Below, piece after piece: positions 52,974 through 64,000 of a stretch of DNA of 64,000 bases (its first letter is position 1; each line of letters opens with the position of its first letter). Position numbers and translations under genes: made by a program. The DNA lies in the NCBI GenBank assembly GCA_001447805.1, contig CP013099.1:2489181-2553180 (forward strand), given 5' to 3'. Below the pieces are notes generated by a model. That model worked only from the letters and a program-made list of their open reading frames with translations, searched no databases and was not told where the DNA came from. The DNA is from Candidatus Tenderia electrophaga. GTDB taxonomy: Bacteria > Pseudomonadota > Gammaproteobacteria > Tenderiales > Tenderiaceae.

Positions 52974-55355
52974 TCAGTCCGCTGCCACCAGCGTCTGCGA
53001 CCGCGTGGCGATATGAATACCCTCCAGTCGCGTGCGTTTGAGCAACAGCGCGTTCACCGCCACCAGCGCCGAGCTGCCGGACATGGCCAGCGCCGCCACC
53101 TCCGGGCTGATCACCAGCGGGTAGAACACCCCGGCCGCCGCGGGAAAGGCGATGACGTTGTAGGCCACCGCCCAGAACAGATTCTGGTGCATCTTACGCA
53201 GCGTCGCCCGCGACAGCTCGATCGCGCCCAGCACGTCATGGGGGTCACTCTTCATCAGCACTACGTCGGCGCTCTCCATGGCTACATCAGTGCCGGCGCC
53301 GATGGCGAAACCCACGTCGGCCTGGGTCAGCGCCGGGGCGTCGTTGACGCCGTCGCCCACCATGCCGACCTTCTTGCCGCTGCGCTGGAGTTCCTTGATT
53401 TTGTCCGCCTTCTGCCCCGGCAATACATCGGCGATGACGGTGGCGATGCCGAGTTCCTTGGCAATGCGCTCGGCGGTGGCCTGATTGTCGCCGGTGAGCA
53501 TCGCCACCTCCACGCCGCGCTCGCGCATCTTTTTCACCATGGCGGCGGCGGTAGGGCGCGGCGCATCGGCAATGGCGATCAGGCCCATCAGCACACCGCC
53601 GTGGGCGACGTGCACCACGGTCTGACCAGCGCCCTGCAAACGCGCGGCTTCATCCGTCAGCCCCGCCATATCGATCCGCTCTTCGTCCATCAGGCGGCGG
53701 TTACCCAGCAACAGGGTTTTTCCGGCCACCTCGGCGCGGGCGCCCTTGCCCTCGAGGTTGGCGAAACCGGTCAGCGGCTCCAGCTTCAGCCCCTCGGCCT
53801 TGCGTTGAATCGCCTGAGCCAGCGGATGGTCGGAACCCTGCTCCACCGTGGCGGCCAGGCTCAGCACAGCGTCCTGATCCGCATCGAGCCGCGCGACGAC
53901 CTCGACCACTTGCGGCTCGCCCATGGTCAGGGTGCCGGTCTTGTCGAACACCACGACATCGAGCTTGGTAGCGTCTTCCAGGGCCGAGGCGTTCTTGAAC
54001 AGGATGCCGTTCTGGGCCCCGAGGCCGGTGCCCACCATCACTGCCATAGGCGTGGCCAACCCGAGGGCATCGGGGCAGGCGATAACGAACACGGTGATGG
54101 TCAGCGTCACGGCGAACAGCAGGGTCTGGCCGATCCACCAGAACCACGCCGCGAAGGTGAGCAGACCGATGACGATGGCGATCACCACCAGCCATTGGGA
54201 GGCCTTGTCGGCCAGGAGCTGCGCCGGGGCCTTGGAGTTCTGTGCTGCCTGCACCAGCTTGACGATCTGCGCCAGCGCCGTATCCGCGCCTACCTTGGTG
54301 GCGCGGTACTTGAAACTACCACTCTTATTAATAGTAGCGCCGATGACCGTATCGCCGGGCGTCTTGCCCACCGGCATGGATTCACCGGTGAGCATGGACT
54401 CGTCCACCTGGGATTCGCCCTCCAGCACCTCGCCGTCCACCGGGATCTTGTTGCCGGGGCGGATCACCACCACGTCATCTTTCAGGACCTCGGCAGTCGG
54501 AACCTCCACTTCCTGTCCGTCGCGCTGCACCATGGCCTTGGGCGGGGCGAGATCCATCAGCGAGCGGATGGCGTCCGAGGCCCCGGCGCGGGCGCGCATC
54601 TCCAGCCAGTGACCGAGCAGAATGAACACCAGCAGCACCGCCACCGCCTCGAAGAACTGCACCCCTTCGAAGAAGAAGGTCGCGCCGAGACTGAACAGGT
54701 AGCCGGTGCCCACCGACAGCACCACCAACACCGCCATGTTGAGCACGCCGTTTTTCACTGCGCGCCAGGCGGCGACGAAGAACGGCCAACTGGGCCAGAT
54801 CACGGCCACAGTGGCAAGAAAAAACAACCATTGATTGAGCGGCAAACCGAGCGGCGGTGCCGGCGGCGTGAACATCCCGCCCATCGGAGAGTAGATAAAG
54901 ATCGGGATGCTGAACAACAGGCAGACCCAAAAGCGATTGCGCATGTCACGCACCATGGCCTGCATGTCCATGCCGCCACCATGGCCCATCTCGTGGGCCA
55001 TCGCGTCCCGGGCGCCGGCGTGCGCGGCATGTTCGGCGGGTTGCGCCGCTTCGCCATGGGCCGCGTGCGCGCCACCGCCAGGCATGGGCATGGCCGCGGC
55101 ATCGCCCGGTGGATCCTCGGCTGCGCACACATGTTTCGGCAGCCGTTCCCCGGCGCAGTGATAACCGCACTCATGCACCCTGGCCTTGATGGTCTTGATA
55201 TCGACCGCCGTCTCGTCATAGACCACCGTCGCGCTGCCGGCGACATAATTGACCTCGGCTTTTTTTACGCCAGGCAGTTTTGTGAGCTGCTTCTCCACAC
55301 CGCGGGCGCTCAGCGCCGACAACAGCCCGCCCACTTCGATGATACTGGTCTTCAT
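52974..55355 (-). CDS. P1B-type metal ATPase with CPD motif
   Basis: A 793-residue heavy-metal ATPase. The N-terminal HMA-like domain (residues 1-70) has lost its CxxC ([16 protein letters not shown]). A His/Met-rich linker (about residues 85-135, [35 protein letters not shown]) follows, then eight spans. The membrane site reads [11 protein letters not shown] (C427-P-D429) instead of CPC or CPH. The phosphorylated Asp is D471 (DKTGT), and HP and [10 protein letters not shown] motifs are present. It probably exports Cu or Ag. Its start overlaps the beta-CASP gene stop. Confidence 0.9.
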   Translation of the reverse strand: MKTSIIEVGGLLSALSARGVEKQLTKLPGVKKAEVNYVAGSATVVYDETAVDIKTIKARVHECGYHCAGERLPKHVCAAEDPPGDAAAMPMPGGGAHAAHGEAAQPAEHAAHAGARDAMAHEMGHGGGMDMQAMVRDMRNRFWVCLLFSIPIFIYSPMGGMFTPPAPPLGLPLNQWLFFLATVAVIWPSWPFFVAAWRAVKNGVLNMAVLVVLSVGTGYLFSLGATFFFEGVQFFEAVAVLLVFILLGHWLEMRARAGASDAIRSLMDLAPPKAMVQRDGQEVEVPTAEVLKDDVVVIRPGNKIPVDGEVLEGESQVDESMLTGESMPVGKTPGDTVIGATINKSGSFKYRATKVGADTALAQIVKLVQAAQNSKAPAQLLADKASQWLVVIAIVIGLLTFAAWFWWIGQTLLFAVTLTITVFVIACPDALGLATPMAVMVGTGLGAQNGILFKNASALEDATKLDVVVFDKTGTLTMGEPQVVEVVARLDADQDAVLSLAATVEQGSDHPLAQAIQRKAEGLKLEPLTGFANLEGKGARAEVAGKTLLLGNRRLMDEERIDMAGLTDEAARLQGAGQTVVHVAHGGVLMGLIAIADAPRPTAAAMVKKMRERGVEVAMLTGDNQATAERIAKELGIATVIADVLPGQKADKIKELQRSGKKVGMVGDGVNDAPALTQADVGFAIGAGTDVAMESADVVLMKSDPHDVLGAIELSRATLRKMHQNLFWAVAYNVIAFPAAAGVFYPLVISPEVAALAMSGSSALVAVNALLLKRTRLEGIHIATRSQTLVAAD

Positions 55356-56707
55356 AGCGTCAAAATGCTCCGGTAGACTGCCACTTCGACACGATGCTGT
55401 GTCGTGCGCCGCAGATGATCACACATAGCCTCAAGGGCATCAGGTTCACCGTGCACCAGCTTGATGGCGGTGTTCTTGGCGAGGCGCGATTGCTCCAGCC
55501 AGTGCTGAATGTCGACGTAGTCACCGTGCCCCGACAATCCATGCATCACCTCCACCCGGGCCTTGATAGGAATCCATTTACCGTGAATTTTTACGCTTTC
55601 AGTACCTTCCAGCATTTTCGCACCACGGGTACCGCCAGCCTGATAGCCGGTAAACAATACGGTGGTGCGATGCTCTTTCAGCAGGCGTTTGAAGTGATGC
55701 AGGATGCGGCCGCCAGTGGCCATGCCGCTGCCGGCGATGATGATATGCGGATAATTCAGTTCAGCCAGCGCCTTGGAGTCCTCCATACTGCGCGTATAGG
55801 TGGCCACATCACACATCTGATGGCACTGGTCATGGCTCAAGCGGTGCTGGCTGGAATACTGGCAGTAAATATCCGAAACGCTGATGGCCATGGGGCTGTC
55901 CAGGTAGACCGGCATCCTGGGTATCCGGCCTTCCAGCGTCAGTGTTGCCAGCATGTGTTGCAGCGCCTGGGCACGGCCCACGGCGAAACTCGGGATCAGC
56001 AGTGCGCCGCCCTGCCCGGCCGTCTCGTTGACGATCCCGGCCAGTTGTTCGAAGGGGTCGGCAGCGTCGTGGCGGCGGTTACCGTAGGTGGATTCCAGCA
56101 GCAGCAAATCCAGTTCCGGCAGCGGTTGCGGCGGGTTCATCAACATATCGTTCGGCCGGCCCACGTCGCCGGAAAAACCCACGCGCTTGCCTTCGGCTTC
56201 GACGATCAGGCTGCCGGCGCCCAGGATATGCCCCGCGCCCTGCAAATGCAGCGTAATATCGCCCACCGTAAAGGTTTCGCCGAATTCCACCGGCTCGAAC
56301 AATTCGAGAGAGCGTTCGGCGGTGGCGCGTTCATACAGCGGCTGCGGTGATTCATGCTTGCTCAGCCTGTGACGGGCGTAGTACTTAGCGTCCTCTTCTT
56401 GAATATGGCCGCTGTCCGGCAACAAAATGCCGCACAAGGCCTTGGTGGCGTGATGGGTGTAAACCGGCTTGCGATATGCGTTCTTATACAGCACCGGGAC
56501 GTTACCGGAGTGATCCAGATGGGCATGGGTCAACACCACCGCGTCAAGTTTGTCGATATCCAGTGGCAAGGGCTGCCAGTTGCGCTCGCGCAGCCATTTG
56601 TAGCCCTGGAACAGACCGCAATCCACCAGTATCCGGCTTGTGCCGCTTTCCAGCAGGTATTTTGAACCGGTTACCGTTTCGGTACCGCCCAGAAAGGTGA
56701 TTCTCAT
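55352..56707 (-). CDS. MBL-fold beta-CASP hydrolase with RNA-specificity domain
   Basis: A 451-residue metallo-beta-lactamase/beta-CASP protein: [12 protein letters not shown] (HxHxDH), LLESTYGNR, the beta-CASP part with [11 protein letters not shown] and HGLSGHGDY near the end, as in YsdA/CPSF-like nucleases. It probably processes RNA, although some relatives have other substrates. The ATG at 56707 has AGGAGAG upstream; the longer ORF start at 56791 is antisense-like. It overlaps the P-ATPase gene by four bases. Confidence 0.88.
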   Translation of the reverse strand: MRITFLGGTETVTGSKYLLESGTSRILVDCGLFQGYKWLRERNWQPLPLDIDKLDAVVLTHAHLDHSGNVPVLYKNAYRKPVYTHHATKALCGILLPDSGHIQEEDAKYYARHRLSKHESPQPLYERATAERSLELFEPVEFGETFTVGDITLHLQGAGHILGAGSLIVEAEGKRVGFSGDVGRPNDMLMNPPQPLPELDLLLLESTYGNRRHDAADPFEQLAGIVNETAGQGGALLIPSFAVGRAQALQHMLATLTLEGRIPRMPVYLDSPMAISVSDIYCQYSSQHRLSHDQCHQMCDVATYTRSMEDSKALAELNYPHIIIAGSGMATGGRILHHFKRLLKEHRTTVLFTGYQAGGTRGAKMLEGTESVKIHGKWIPIKARVEVMHGLSGHGDYVDIQHWLEQSRLAKNTAIKLVHGEPDALEAMCDHLRRTTQHRVEVAVYRSILTL

Positions 56708-56870
56708 TCTGACTCTCCTGTTCCCGTTCTGCGGGAGGTAACACATGGCGCAACGTCCGATAACAGTCTCACAGACCCCGCAACAGCACACAGAACCTGT
56801 TCAGACATCTCCGCTTCCAGCGTGATGCACTGCACTTGGAAGGTGATCTGGCCCGCATTTCTCACCACTG

Positions 56871-58298
56871 TCACCTTGCATTCTCCAGCACGGGATTGTG
56901 CCAGCCGCCATCTGCCGCGATGAGCGCGTCCGCTGCCTTGGGCCCCCAACTGCCGGATGTGTACGCGAAGACCCGAGGATGCTTTGTCAGCACAGGATCG
57001 ACCACCGCCCAGGCGGCCTCAAGACACTCCTCACGGGCGAACAGCGCGCCGTCACCGGCCATGGCGTCCTCCAAAAGGCGTTCGTAAGGCGCTTGCTCCT
57101 CCGGCTGCTCGTCCAGCAGGAAGAGCTCGCGCTGGTCGCCGGTGAACTCCTTCCCTGGCCGCTTGACGCGCGCGGCCAGGGCGACGGCGGCACGGGGCGA
57201 AAGCCGAAAGCGCAAATAATTGGCGCGCCCGTTCGCGGGCGCCGAATCGTCAAATAGCCGCTGCGGTGGCGGCTTCAACTCGACCAGCACCTCGGCTGCC
57301 GTGGCGGCCAGACATTTACCAGTACGCAGGTACCACGGCACCCCTTCCCAGCGCCACGAGTCAATGTACAGCCGCAGGGCGCAGAACGTCTCGACGTCCG
57401 AGCGTTTCGCCACGCCCGGCTCCCGGCGGTAACCGGCGTACTGGCCGCGCACCAGGTCGTCGGGTCGCAACGGGCGCATGGCCCGGAAGACCTTGTGTTT
57501 TTCGGCGTGCACGGCGCCATAGTCCTGATAGCCCGGCGGCTCCATGGCCAGCAGCGCGACGATCTGGAATAGATGATTCTGGACAACATCACGCAGCGCG
57601 CCGGCGCTTTCGTAAAACCCGCCGCGCCCCTCCACTCCGAACGCCTCGGCCAGCGTGATCTGGACACTGGCGACGTAGTTGCGGTTCCAGATCGGCTCCA
57701 GGAACGTATTGGCGAAGCGGAAATAGAGGATATTCATGATCGCTTCCTTGCCCAGGAAGTGATCGATGCGGTAGACCGCTTCTTCCGCGAACATCGATCG
57801 CAGGACGCGGTTGAGTTCCCGCGCGGATGCCAGGTTACGTCCAAAGGGCTTTTCGACGATAACACGCGCATGCTTCGCCAAACCTGTGTCCCCGAGTCCT
57901 TTAACGACCGTCTCGAACAGTGAGGGCGGGATGGCGAGATAGTGCGCCGGGCGGCGGGCCTCGCCCAGCGCCTGTTTGAGTGCGTCGAAGGTGCCAGGGT
58001 CGTTATAGTCGCCGCTGACGTAGCCGAGCAGGGAGAGCAGCCGGTCGAGGGCCGCCTTGTCATCGATCTTGCCGGATTGTTTTATGGCGTCCCTGGCGTG
58101 CTTGCGCAGTTGTGCCGGACTCCACTTCGAAGCGGCGACCCCAACCACCGGTATCTTGAGGGCACCGCGTTTGGCCAGCGCGTAAAGCGCCGGAAAGATC
58201 TTCTTGCGTACGAGGTCGCCAGTCACACCGAAGATCACCAGTGCATCGGAAAGCGGCACAGTATTACCGTTGGTCTTGCCCATTTCAAATGATTCCAT
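56871..58298 (-). CDS. zwf: Glucose-6-phosphate dehydrogenase
   Basis: A 475-residue enzyme of the oxidative pentose phosphate pathway that makes NADPH: the dinucleotide motif [16 protein letters not shown] near the N-terminus, the active-site stretch [15 protein letters not shown] and [19 protein letters not shown] here could feed MerA, thiol reductases or oxidative-stress repair. The ATG at 58298 is used; 58283 (MGKTNG) is possible. It lies between the fusion gene (78 bases upstream) and the beta-CASP gene. Confidence 0.93.
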   Translation of the reverse strand: MESFEMGKTNGNTVPLSDALVIFGVTGDLVRKKIFPALYALAKRGALKIPVVGVAASKWSPAQLRKHARDAIKQSGKIDDKAALDRLLSLLGYVSGDYNDPGTFDALKQALGEARRPAHYLAIPPSLFETVVKGLGDTGLAKHARVIVEKPFGRNLASARELNRVLRSMFAEEAVYRIDHFLGKEAIMNILYFRFANTFLEPIWNRNYVASVQITLAEAFGVEGRGGFYESAGALRDVVQNHLFQIVALLAMEPPGYQDYGAVHAEKHKVFRAMRPLRPDDLVRGQYAGYRREPGVAKRSDVETFCALRLYIDSWRWEGVPWYLRTGKCLAATAAEVLVELKPPPQRLFDDSAPANGRANYLRFRLSPRAAVALAARVKRPGKEFTGDQRELFLLDEQPEEQAPYERLLEDAMAGDGALFAREECLEAAWAVVDPVLTKHPRVFAYTSGSWGPKAADALIAADGGWHNPVLENAR

Positions 58299-58376
58299 TA
58301 ATAAATCTCATCGCATCCACCGAACTCATAACGTATCAACTGTAACTAACCGCGCGATAGATACCGGTACTCACAG

Positions 58377-61300
58377 CTAAACAATATACCGGTCCCAGCC
58401 CGCGTAAGAATCCTTGATCTTCCCGCGCGGAATCGCCAATGCTATCAGCAGCAGGCCGCAGATCACGCCGTTCCAGACCGCCAGCGGCGAGGCGATGCCG
58501 TCGAGCAACCAGGGTGCGGCGATCAACCAAATGCCGAACGGAATGTTGATGAAGCGCGTGGCGCGGCCGACCTCGGCCAGGGCGATAATCGAGAACGTCA
58601 CCACCAGCAGCCCGACCAGATGATCGCTGTCGGCCATGGCGCCGGCACTGTCGAAGGTGACCCGGGTAAACGTGAGCCAGACGCCGATCGCGATACTGAG
58701 CAACAACGTCCAGGGATAGGTCACACCGCGGGTCGCCTGCGACCACTGCTCGCGGGGCGTGGCGACCAGCCCCTTGGCGGTGTCGTCGCTGCCGCCGTCC
58801 ATCGCGTCGCCGGTCCAGAAGGTGCGCCAGAACGGCATGCCCTGCTTGCGCGACCAGGCCAGGAACTGGCCCATGGCCACGAACTCGTTGAGCGAATAGG
58901 GGATCATCACCGCCATCGCCAGGGCCGCGATCAGGCACAGGGTGCACCAGGTGCCGATCACGATCGGCTGGATGATGACGAAATAGATACTGACGACGCC
59001 GAGTGGCAGGATCAGAATGGCCAACCCCAGCACCATCCACGGCATGGTGCGCCAGCGGTCCTTGCCGGCCATCCAGACCATGACCAGTTCAAGCATGTAG
59101 ACGATGCCACCCAGGGCGCCATCGGCAATCGGCCAGGCCTTGGAGACATCCGAGGTGATGATCAGCTCGGTGCCGTTCATCCCTCCCGCCATCATACTGC
59201 CACCGACGAAGAACGGCTCCCACACGCTATCGATATGGCCGAGCTGATAGGCGCCCAGCACGCGGGCGATGAGAAAGCCGATCAGCGCCAGCACCGCAAT
59301 CGGCAGGCGCTGCAGCCAGGTTGATGGGCAGTAGGCCCAGCCCGGCGGCACGTCCGGTTTGCCCATCATACCGGACATGCTCATGCCGGGCATCATCGGG
59401 ATCAGCACCGCCAGCGCGATCACCAGCCCACCGACCAGCGTGCCGTTGGCATAGGCCTCGGGCAATGGCGTCCAGAACACCAGCGGTGCGAACATCAGCC
59501 ACAGACCGACGAAGGCATTGGCCCACTGCGCCCAGGGATTGCGGCGCCACACGTCCGCAGAGAGCACACTGAAGACGATCACCAGAATGCCACTGATGAC
59601 ATCGCTCCAGGTCATCAACAGGTTGCGCAGTTCAAATGATGGCAAATCACGCTCGGCCATGACCCGCAACTGGTTGGCATCGGGGGAGAAGTCGCTCATA
59701 TAGCCGAGCGTGAACGGGCTGGTCAGCAGCCACAGGCCGAGCATCATGCTGAGATAATAGGGCCAGAGCATATTGCGATGGCTTTCGACCATCATGTCAA
59801 TCTCTTCACCTTTGCTTGGTTTCGACGCGCCGCGCGGCACCAGCACCATGCCGCACTTGGGGCAACTGCCCGGTTCGCTGCGCACGATCTCCGGGTGCAT
59901 GGGGCAGGTGTATTCGGTCGCCTGGCCTTCACCGGACTGGGCATGCTGATGGCCGGCGCGCGCGTCCTGCGCATCAGGTTCGCGGTGTTCGTCATGTGCG
60001 TGATGTTCGCCGTGGCCTTCGGACGAAGCGGTGCGCCGTTCCAGCGCCATGCCGCACTTGGGGCAACGGCCGGGTTCGCCGCTCGCGACCTCGGGGTGCA
60101 TCGGGCAGGTGTACTCGGTCGCCTTATCTCCGCCAGGCGCCGCATGCTGATGCCCGGCGTGTTCGCTATGTCCACTATGCTCACCGTGTCCTTCAGACGA
60201 AGCGGTGCGCAGTTCCAGCGCCATGCCGCACTTGGGGCAGCGGCCAGGTTCAGTGGCCTCGACTTCGGGGTGCATGGGGCAGGTGTACTCGGCCGCCTCC
60301 GCCGCGTCGGCGGTTTCCGCCGGCTCCAGCGCGGTACCGCAGCGCGGACAGTTGCCGGGCGAAGACTGGCAGACCCCAGGGTGCATCGGGCAGCTGTGCA
60401 TCGCGCAGCCCGGCGAAGGTTCGGCCGCCGCCATGGCGGGAGCGGTGTCGCCGCCGTGCGCGTGCTCATGCCCCGTCGCCGGGGCTGCCGCGTGCTCGGG
60501 ATGAGCACCGTGTTCTGAATGGGTCGTATCAGCGGACTGTTCGGGGATTTCGGGCAAGGCGTCCTTTTCCTTGCGCCTTTTTAACGACGCGGGCGGCTCC
60601 AGGCCGTGCTCGCGGTACCAGCCGAGCGGGTCGGCCTTCAATGCCGTGACCATTTTCGGCAGTGTTTTGCGCAGCGAACGCTTCGGCTGCCAATCCAGCA
60701 GCGTGAGGGCGCGGCGGATGTCGAGGGCGTAGTGGTCGTTGGCCCGGTCGATCATCCACGGCTTGATGAACTGCTCCTTACCGGGGATGAGGTCCTGCGC
60801 CCAGGCGCCCACCTTGGCGATGAGCCCGGGGACGTTGTGCGTCTCACGGGACTCGCCGTGGAGCAGGCGCATGAAGGTGTGCTGCAACTCGTCGTAGCTC
60901 AGCGTCTCCGGCTCGCCGATCAGGATCGCCACTTCCGGCGGCAGTTGGGCACGCCGCTCGATGGCGTGCTCGATCGCGTCCACCACGTCCTCTAAGTGGA
61001 CGAAGGCCTGGCCGTGCGAGGTCTCGCCGGAATAGAGGTGGCCGGCGAGCTGGCCCTCGTAGATGCGCTGGATCTGGTGCGCCAGCGGCGGCGAATGGCA
61101 GACGTCGTCATAGACGCCGGCGAAGCGCAGGATCACCGCGGGAATCTCGCCGCGCTCGGCGTGAATCACTTCCTCGGTGCGCACCTTCGACGCCGGATAG
61201 GCCCAGGTCGGCTCCAGCGGCCAGTCCTCATTGATGAACTCGCCCGGCTCGCCCGGGCGGTGCACGAGCATGGTGCTGGAGAAAATGAACTGTTCGACAT

Positions 61301-61646
61301 CGAAGCCGCCCTCGCGCAGGCCGCGCAGCAGGCGGCGCGTGCCCTCGACCGTGATCTCGTCATATTTGGGACTCGGCTTGCCGAGGAAATCGTAGTACGC
61401 CGCCAGGTGCACCACCGCGGCGATGTGCGTACCATGGTGTTCCCTGAGGACGCGAAACCCCTCTTGCACGCTCTCATCGGAAGTGATGTCAACGGGGATC
61501 GCCACGCAGTCGGGCGGCGGCGGAGAGGGCGCCGTGCGATCGAACCCGATGACATCGCTGAAACGTCCGGTCAGACGCCGCATCACCGCACTGCCGATGC
61601 GTCCACTGGAACCGGTGACCAGTACGATTTCTCTTTTTTGTTTCAT
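58377..61646 (-). CDS. Epimerase / four heavy-metal-binding repeats / SPW / VKOR fusion protein
   Basis: A 1089-residue multidomain protein. Residues 1-345 are an NAD-dependent epimerase ([17 protein letters not shown]; active YxxxK in [13 protein letters not shown]). Residues about 345-410 are a His-rich acidic linker. About 414-610 hold four heavy-metal-binding repeats of the form TCPMHPE(V/I)...GxCPKCGM (Cys of CPMHP near 418, 454, 513, 581; the first reads SCPMHPG). From about 635 come two SPW-type membrane repeats, with a VKOR-like membrane unit between them whose CxxC is TWCTLCLI (C901 and C904). It is a membrane-bound metal/redox protein with a dehydrogenase head. The start is MKQKREIVL with AAGGAGT upstream. 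Confidence 0.88.
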   Translation of the reverse strand: MKQKREIVLVTGSSGRIGSAVMRRLTGRFSDVIGFDRTAPSPPPPDCVAIPVDITSDESVQEGFRVLREHHGTHIAAVVHLAAYYDFLGKPSPKYDEITVEGTRRLLRGLREGGFDVEQFIFSSTMLVHRPGEPGEFINEDWPLEPTWAYPASKVRTEEVIHAERGEIPAVILRFAGVYDDVCHSPPLAHQIQRIYEGQLAGHLYSGETSHGQAFVHLEDVVDAIEHAIERRAQLPPEVAILIGEPETLSYDELQHTFMRLLHGESRETHNVPGLIAKVGAWAQDLIPGKEQFIKPWMIDRANDHYALDIRRALTLLDWQPKRSLRKTLPKMVTALKADPLGWYREHGLEPPASLKRRKEKDALPEIPEQSADTTHSEHGAHPEHAAAPATGHEHAHGGDTAPAMAAAEPSPGCAMHSCPMHPGVCQSSPGNCPRCGTALEPAETADAAEAAEYTCPMHPEVEATEPGRCPKCGMALELRTASSEGHGEHSGHSEHAGHQHAAPGGDKATEYTCPMHPEVASGEPGRCPKCGMALERRTASSEGHGEHHAHDEHREPDAQDARAGHQHAQSGEGQATEYTCPMHPEIVRSEPGSCPKCGMVLVPRGASKPSKGEEIDMMVESHRNMLWPYYLSMMLGLWLLTSPFTLGYMSDFSPDANQLRVMAERDLPSFELRNLLMTWSDVISGILVIVFSVLSADVWRRNPWAQWANAFVGLWLMFAPLVFWTPLPEAYANGTLVGGLVIALAVLIPMMPGMSMSGMMGKPDVPPGWAYCPSTWLQRLPIAVLALIGFLIARVLGAYQLGHIDSVWEPFFVGGSMMAGGMNGTELIITSDVSKAWPIADGALGGIVYMLELVMVWMAGKDRWRTMPWMVLGLAILILPLGVVSIYFVIIQPIVIGTWCTLCLIAALAMAVMIPYSLNEFVAMGQFLAWSRKQGMPFWRTFWTGDAMDGGSDDTAKGLVATPREQWSQATRGVTYPWTLLLSIAIGVWLTFTRVTFDSAGAMADSDHLVGLLVVTFSIIALAEVGRATRFINIPFGIWLIAAPWLLDGIASPLAVWNGVICGLLLIALAIPRGKIKDSYAGWDRYIV
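60011..60251 (-). repeat. 67-base direct repeat coding heavy-metal-binding units
   Basis: The stretches 60011-60077 and 60185-60251 are nearly identical (offset 174 bases, 58 codons). They encode the end of repeats 2 and 3 ([20 protein letters not shown]). A third related copy of the core CATGCCGCACTTGGGGCA is at about 59848. They point to recent in-gene duplication. Confidence 0.8.
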
Positions 61647-61827
61647 GGTTGCGACTCCTTAATAAGACGATAAACTCTGCAATTCACCCCAGATGACGGC
61701 ACAGGCCACATTCCATCCGCTAATACATATAACCCCTATCTGCGCTGGTGACCTGTCTTCCCCCGCCCGGTTCTGTATCATGCGCCAAATCGCCTCACAA
61801 AATACGGAACCCATGACGCCGATTCCC

Positions 61828-63732
61828 TCATTGCGACGACTTCGCCGCTGCCGTCGGTAACGTTGTCCCCTGCGATCCCGGCGACGCTTGCAGTGTCTTC
61901 AAGTCCTGCTCGCCCAAGGTCTCCTTTTGCAGCAGCAGACGGGCGCCCTGTTCCAGGCGCTCGCGCTGTTGGGTGAGCAGCCGCACCGCCCGATCGAACG
62001 CCGACTGCACGATGTCATGCACGGCGCAGTCGATATCGCGCGCGGTCTCTTCGCTGTACTCGCGCGCGTGCGGGAAGACGCCGGGCACCTCCAGGAACGC
62101 CGGCCGGCTCGATTCCAACGAGACGTGGCCGAGCTTTTCGTCCATGCCGTAACGCATCACCATGCCGCGGGCGATGTCGGTCGCCTTGGCGAGGTCGTCG
62201 GCGGCGCCGGTGGAGAGATGGCCGAACACGACATGCTCCGCTGCCCGGCCGCCGAGCAGCACCGCCATCTTGTTCTCGAGTTCCTCGCGCGTCATGAGAA
62301 AGCGGTCCTCGGTCGGCCGCTGGATGGTATAGCCCAGCGCGCCGATGCCGCGTGGGATGATCGAGATCTTGTGCACCGGGTCCATATTCGGCAGCCCCAT
62401 GGCGACCAGCGCATGCCCCATCTCGTGATGCGCGACCACCTCGCGCTCCTTGGGATTGAGCAGGCGGTTCTTCTTCTCCAGACCGGCGACGATGCGCTCG
62501 ATGGCTCGGGTGAAATCGTCGAGAGTCACCGCGTTGGCGCCGCGGCGGGTGGCGAGCAGCGCCGCTTCGTTGATCAGATTGGCGAGATCGGCGCCGGAAA
62601 ACCCGGGCGTCAGCGCCGCGATCTGTTCCGGGTCGACATCGGCGTCGAGGTGTACCTTTTTCAGGTGCACGTTCAGGATCTGTACCCGGCCGATCTTGTC
62701 CGGGCGATCGACCAGTACCTGACGGTCGAAGCGCCCGGCGCGCAGCAGCGCGGGATCGAGGATCTCGGGGCGGTTGGTGGCGGCGAGCAGCACCAGGCCT
62801 TTCCCCGGATCGAAACCGTCCATTTCCACCAGCAATTGGTTAAGGGTCTGTTCCTTTTCGTCGTGTCCTCCCATGGGGTTGGCGCCGCGGGCGCGCCCGA
62901 GCGCGTCCAGCTCATCGATGAAGATGATCGCCGGCGCCTTGCCGCGCGCCTGCTGGAACAGATCGCGCACCCGCGCGGCGCCGACCCCCACGAACATCTC
63001 GACGAACTCCGAACCGCTGATGGACAGGAACGGCACGCCCGTCTCCCCGGCGACCGCGCGCGCCAGCAGCGTCTTGCCGGTGCCCGGTGGGCCGACCAGC
63101 AACACCCCCTTGGGGATGTGCGCACCCAGGCGGCCGTATCGCCCGGGTTCTTTCAGAAACGTGACGACCTCCTTAAGTTCTTCCTTGGCCTCGTCCACGC
63201 CGGCCACGTCGTCGAACGTGACCTTGGTATCCTTTTCCATGTAGATCTTGGCCTTGCTCTTGCCGATCTCCAGCATGCCCATGCCGCCACCGGCACCCCC
63301 CATGCGCTTCATGAGCAGTCCCCAGATGGCGAAAAAGATCACGGCGGGCAAAATCCATGACAGCAGCGTACCCATCCAGTTGCTATCGATACGCCCGGTG
63401 AAGCGCACCTTGGCGGCCTCGAGTTCCTTGACCAGATCGGGATCGTTCACCCGCACGGTCACGAATGGATGCGCTCCCGGCTCAAACTTCTTCAGCTCCG
63501 CAAGCTTTTCCGCCGGCAGCAGGGTTTCAAGTCCTTCATTCCTGAGCGTCCCTGAAATCGTTTGCTCGCCGATGGCGACGTCTTCGAGCTTGCCGGCGCC
63601 GAGCAGCGCCTTGAAGCTGCTGTAGGACAGCGTCTCGGCATGCGGGGCAAACAGGAAATTCTGCAGCACCAGAATTAGCAGCAAGGCGAAAACGAAATAC
63701 CAGATGGAGAACTGTTGCTGGCGTGGTTCCAT
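61828..63732 (-). CDS. ftsH: FtsH-type membrane AAA protease
   Basis: A 634-residue ATP-dependent zinc metalloprotease. Two N-terminal spans (about residues 9-28 and 120-140) flank a periplasmic domain. The AAA domain has Walker A GPPGTGKT, Walker [14 protein letters not shown] and [20 protein letters not shown]. The protease site is AHHEMGHAL (HEMGH). It degrades misfolded membrane proteins. The ATG at 63732 is chosen because [12 protein letters not shown] matches FtsH starts. The C-terminus is divergent ([14 protein letters not shown]), which suggests an accessory rather than housekeeping copy. Confidence 0.92.
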   Translation of the reverse strand: MEPRQQQFSIWYFVFALLLILVLQNFLFAPHAETLSYSSFKALLGAGKLEDVAIGEQTISGTLRNEGLETLLPAEKLAELKKFEPGAHPFVTVRVNDPDLVKELEAAKVRFTGRIDSNWMGTLLSWILPAVIFFAIWGLLMKRMGGAGGGMGMLEIGKSKAKIYMEKDTKVTFDDVAGVDEAKEELKEVVTFLKEPGRYGRLGAHIPKGVLLVGPPGTGKTLLARAVAGETGVPFLSISGSEFVEMFVGVGAARVRDLFQQARGKAPAIIFIDELDALGRARGANPMGGHDEKEQTLNQLLVEMDGFDPGKGLVLLAATNRPEILDPALLRAGRFDRQVLVDRPDKIGRVQILNVHLKKVHLDADVDPEQIAALTPGFSGADLANLINEAALLATRRGANAVTLDDFTRAIERIVAGLEKKNRLLNPKEREVVAHHEMGHALVAMGLPNMDPVHKISIIPRGIGALGYTIQRPTEDRFLMTREELENKMAVLLGGRAAEHVVFGHLSTGAADDLAKATDIARGMVMRYGMDEKLGHVSLESSRPAFLEVPGVFPHAREYSEETARDIDCAVHDIVQSAFDRAVRLLTQQRERLEQGARLLLQKETLGEQDLKTLQASPGSQGTTLPTAAAKSSQ

Positions 63733-63736
63733 GGAA

Positions 63737-64000
63737 TTATTCCCCGTCAGGCGCCCCATGCAGGTTATTGCAGAAACGCTTGAGTCCGTTGTAGAGCGGG
63801 CAGAAAACCAGTCCGGCATAGACCCCGTAGAGAAAGCTCTCCACCAGCCCAAGCAGGAAGCCCCACCATGTCAACCACTCGAAGGCAGGTAGCACCTGTT
63901 CGAGAAACTCATGCATGTGCAGGCTCTGCGGCGTCACCAGGCCGTACACGACGCACGTCGTAAACATGACCGCGCCCCACAAACCCAGGACCCAGGAAAC
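63737..64000 (-). CDS. Small membrane protein (5' end outside window)
   Basis: The frame is open from the right edge to the stop at 63737, giving 87 visible residues with two spans ([16 protein letters not shown] and [21 protein letters not shown]). The C-terminal half ([22 protein letters not shown] then VFCPLYN) is like DUF5676-type small membrane proteins. A TTG at 63982 is the first in-frame start, but the true start is probably beyond 64000. It is four bases upstream of ftsH and so likely co-transcribed. Confidence 0.6.
   Translation of the reverse strand, partial: VSWVLGLWGAVMFTTCVVYGLVTPQSLHMHEFLEQVLPAFEWLTWWGFLLGLVESFLYGVYAGLVFCPLYNGLKRFCNNLHGAPDGE

Noticed and set aside
52905-55376. 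823-residue + strand ORF
   Set aside because: It is the antisense of the P1B-ATPase, whose motifs are complete; the product is a His/Arg/Gln-rich frame typical of GC-rich shadows.
59840-60420. Repeat array that might look like CRISPR
   Set aside because: The repeats are unequal, in frame and encode CPMHP/CPKCGM metal units inside one gene.
61888-63360. 490-residue + strand ORF
   Set aside because: Antisense of ftsH; no independent domain or start signal.

Overview
The window looks like accessory DNA of a proteobacterium, most likely a gammaproteobacterium. An F-type conjugation operon opens it, and metal-resistance, sulfur-handling and stress genes follow. There are no rRNA, tRNA or ribosomal protein genes and no recognisable transposase. 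The left edge cuts into traC and the right edge cuts into a small membrane protein gene, so the element extends past both ends.

Layout. (1) 1-11147, + strand: F-type (MPF_F) type IV secretion genes in the order traC, trbI, S26 signal peptidase, traW, traU, trbC, traN, traF, traH, traG, mostly with overlapping starts and stops. (2) 11136-14649, - strand: a small membrane protein, then a mercury operon read merT-merP-merA-merC-merR. (3) 14833-17617, + strand: a translationally coupled five-gene module read away from the mer promoter (outer-membrane barrel, exported HMA protein, six-bladed NHL lipoprotein, CxxC thioredoxin-like protein, second MerR-family regulator). The two divergent promoters each carry a MerR-type dyad in a stretched spacer. 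(4) 17630-30059: an ArsR-rhodanese regulator facing a long co-oriented gene set (fatty acid hydroxylase/sterol desaturase, TVP38/DedA-rhodanese fusion, DsrE-like protein, broken SHOCT gene, sulfide:quinone oxidoreductase-like flavoprotein, MMPL transporter, LolA-like protein, outer-membrane protein, CDF-like transporter, pentaheme cytochrome, cysteine desulfurase, methyltransferase). Two copies of ATTCAA-N8-TTGAAT lie between the regulator and the gene set. (5) 30165-38023, + strand: a Cys-rich exported protein, a CusCBA/CusF copper-silver efflux set, a SHOCT protein and a diheme cytochrome. (6) 38024-38653: a scar holding two gene fragments, one the start of a DUF2130-type gene. (7) 38654-46406, - strand: cytochrome, glycogen debranching enzyme, HlyD adaptor, double-ATPase ABC protein and two ABC-2 permeases. 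(8) 46467-64000: a lycopene-cyclase-domain protein on + and, on -, a membrane, redox and stress block (ClsB-like phospholipase D, YHS protein, UbiB-like kinase, EamA transporter, NhaA, P1B-ATPase, beta-CASP hydrolase, G6PD, a giant epimerase/heavy-metal-binding/SPW/VKOR fusion, FtsH).

How it fits together. Mercury is sensed by MerR and imported by MerT, MerC and MerP for reduction by MerA. The flanking MerR module probably handles a related soft metal at the cell envelope. Cus proteins and the P-type ATPase export copper or silver. The rhodanese-regulated set looks like a sulfide/persulfide response coupled to envelope lipid transport. The right-hand block adds proton/sodium exchange, membrane proteolysis, cardiolipin synthesis, NADPH supply and disulfide chemistry. 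It recalls transferable stress-tolerance islands in general content, although their Hsp20 and ClpG markers are not in view. The least familiar parts are the five-gene MerR module, the rhodanese-regulated operon and the 1089-residue fusion protein.
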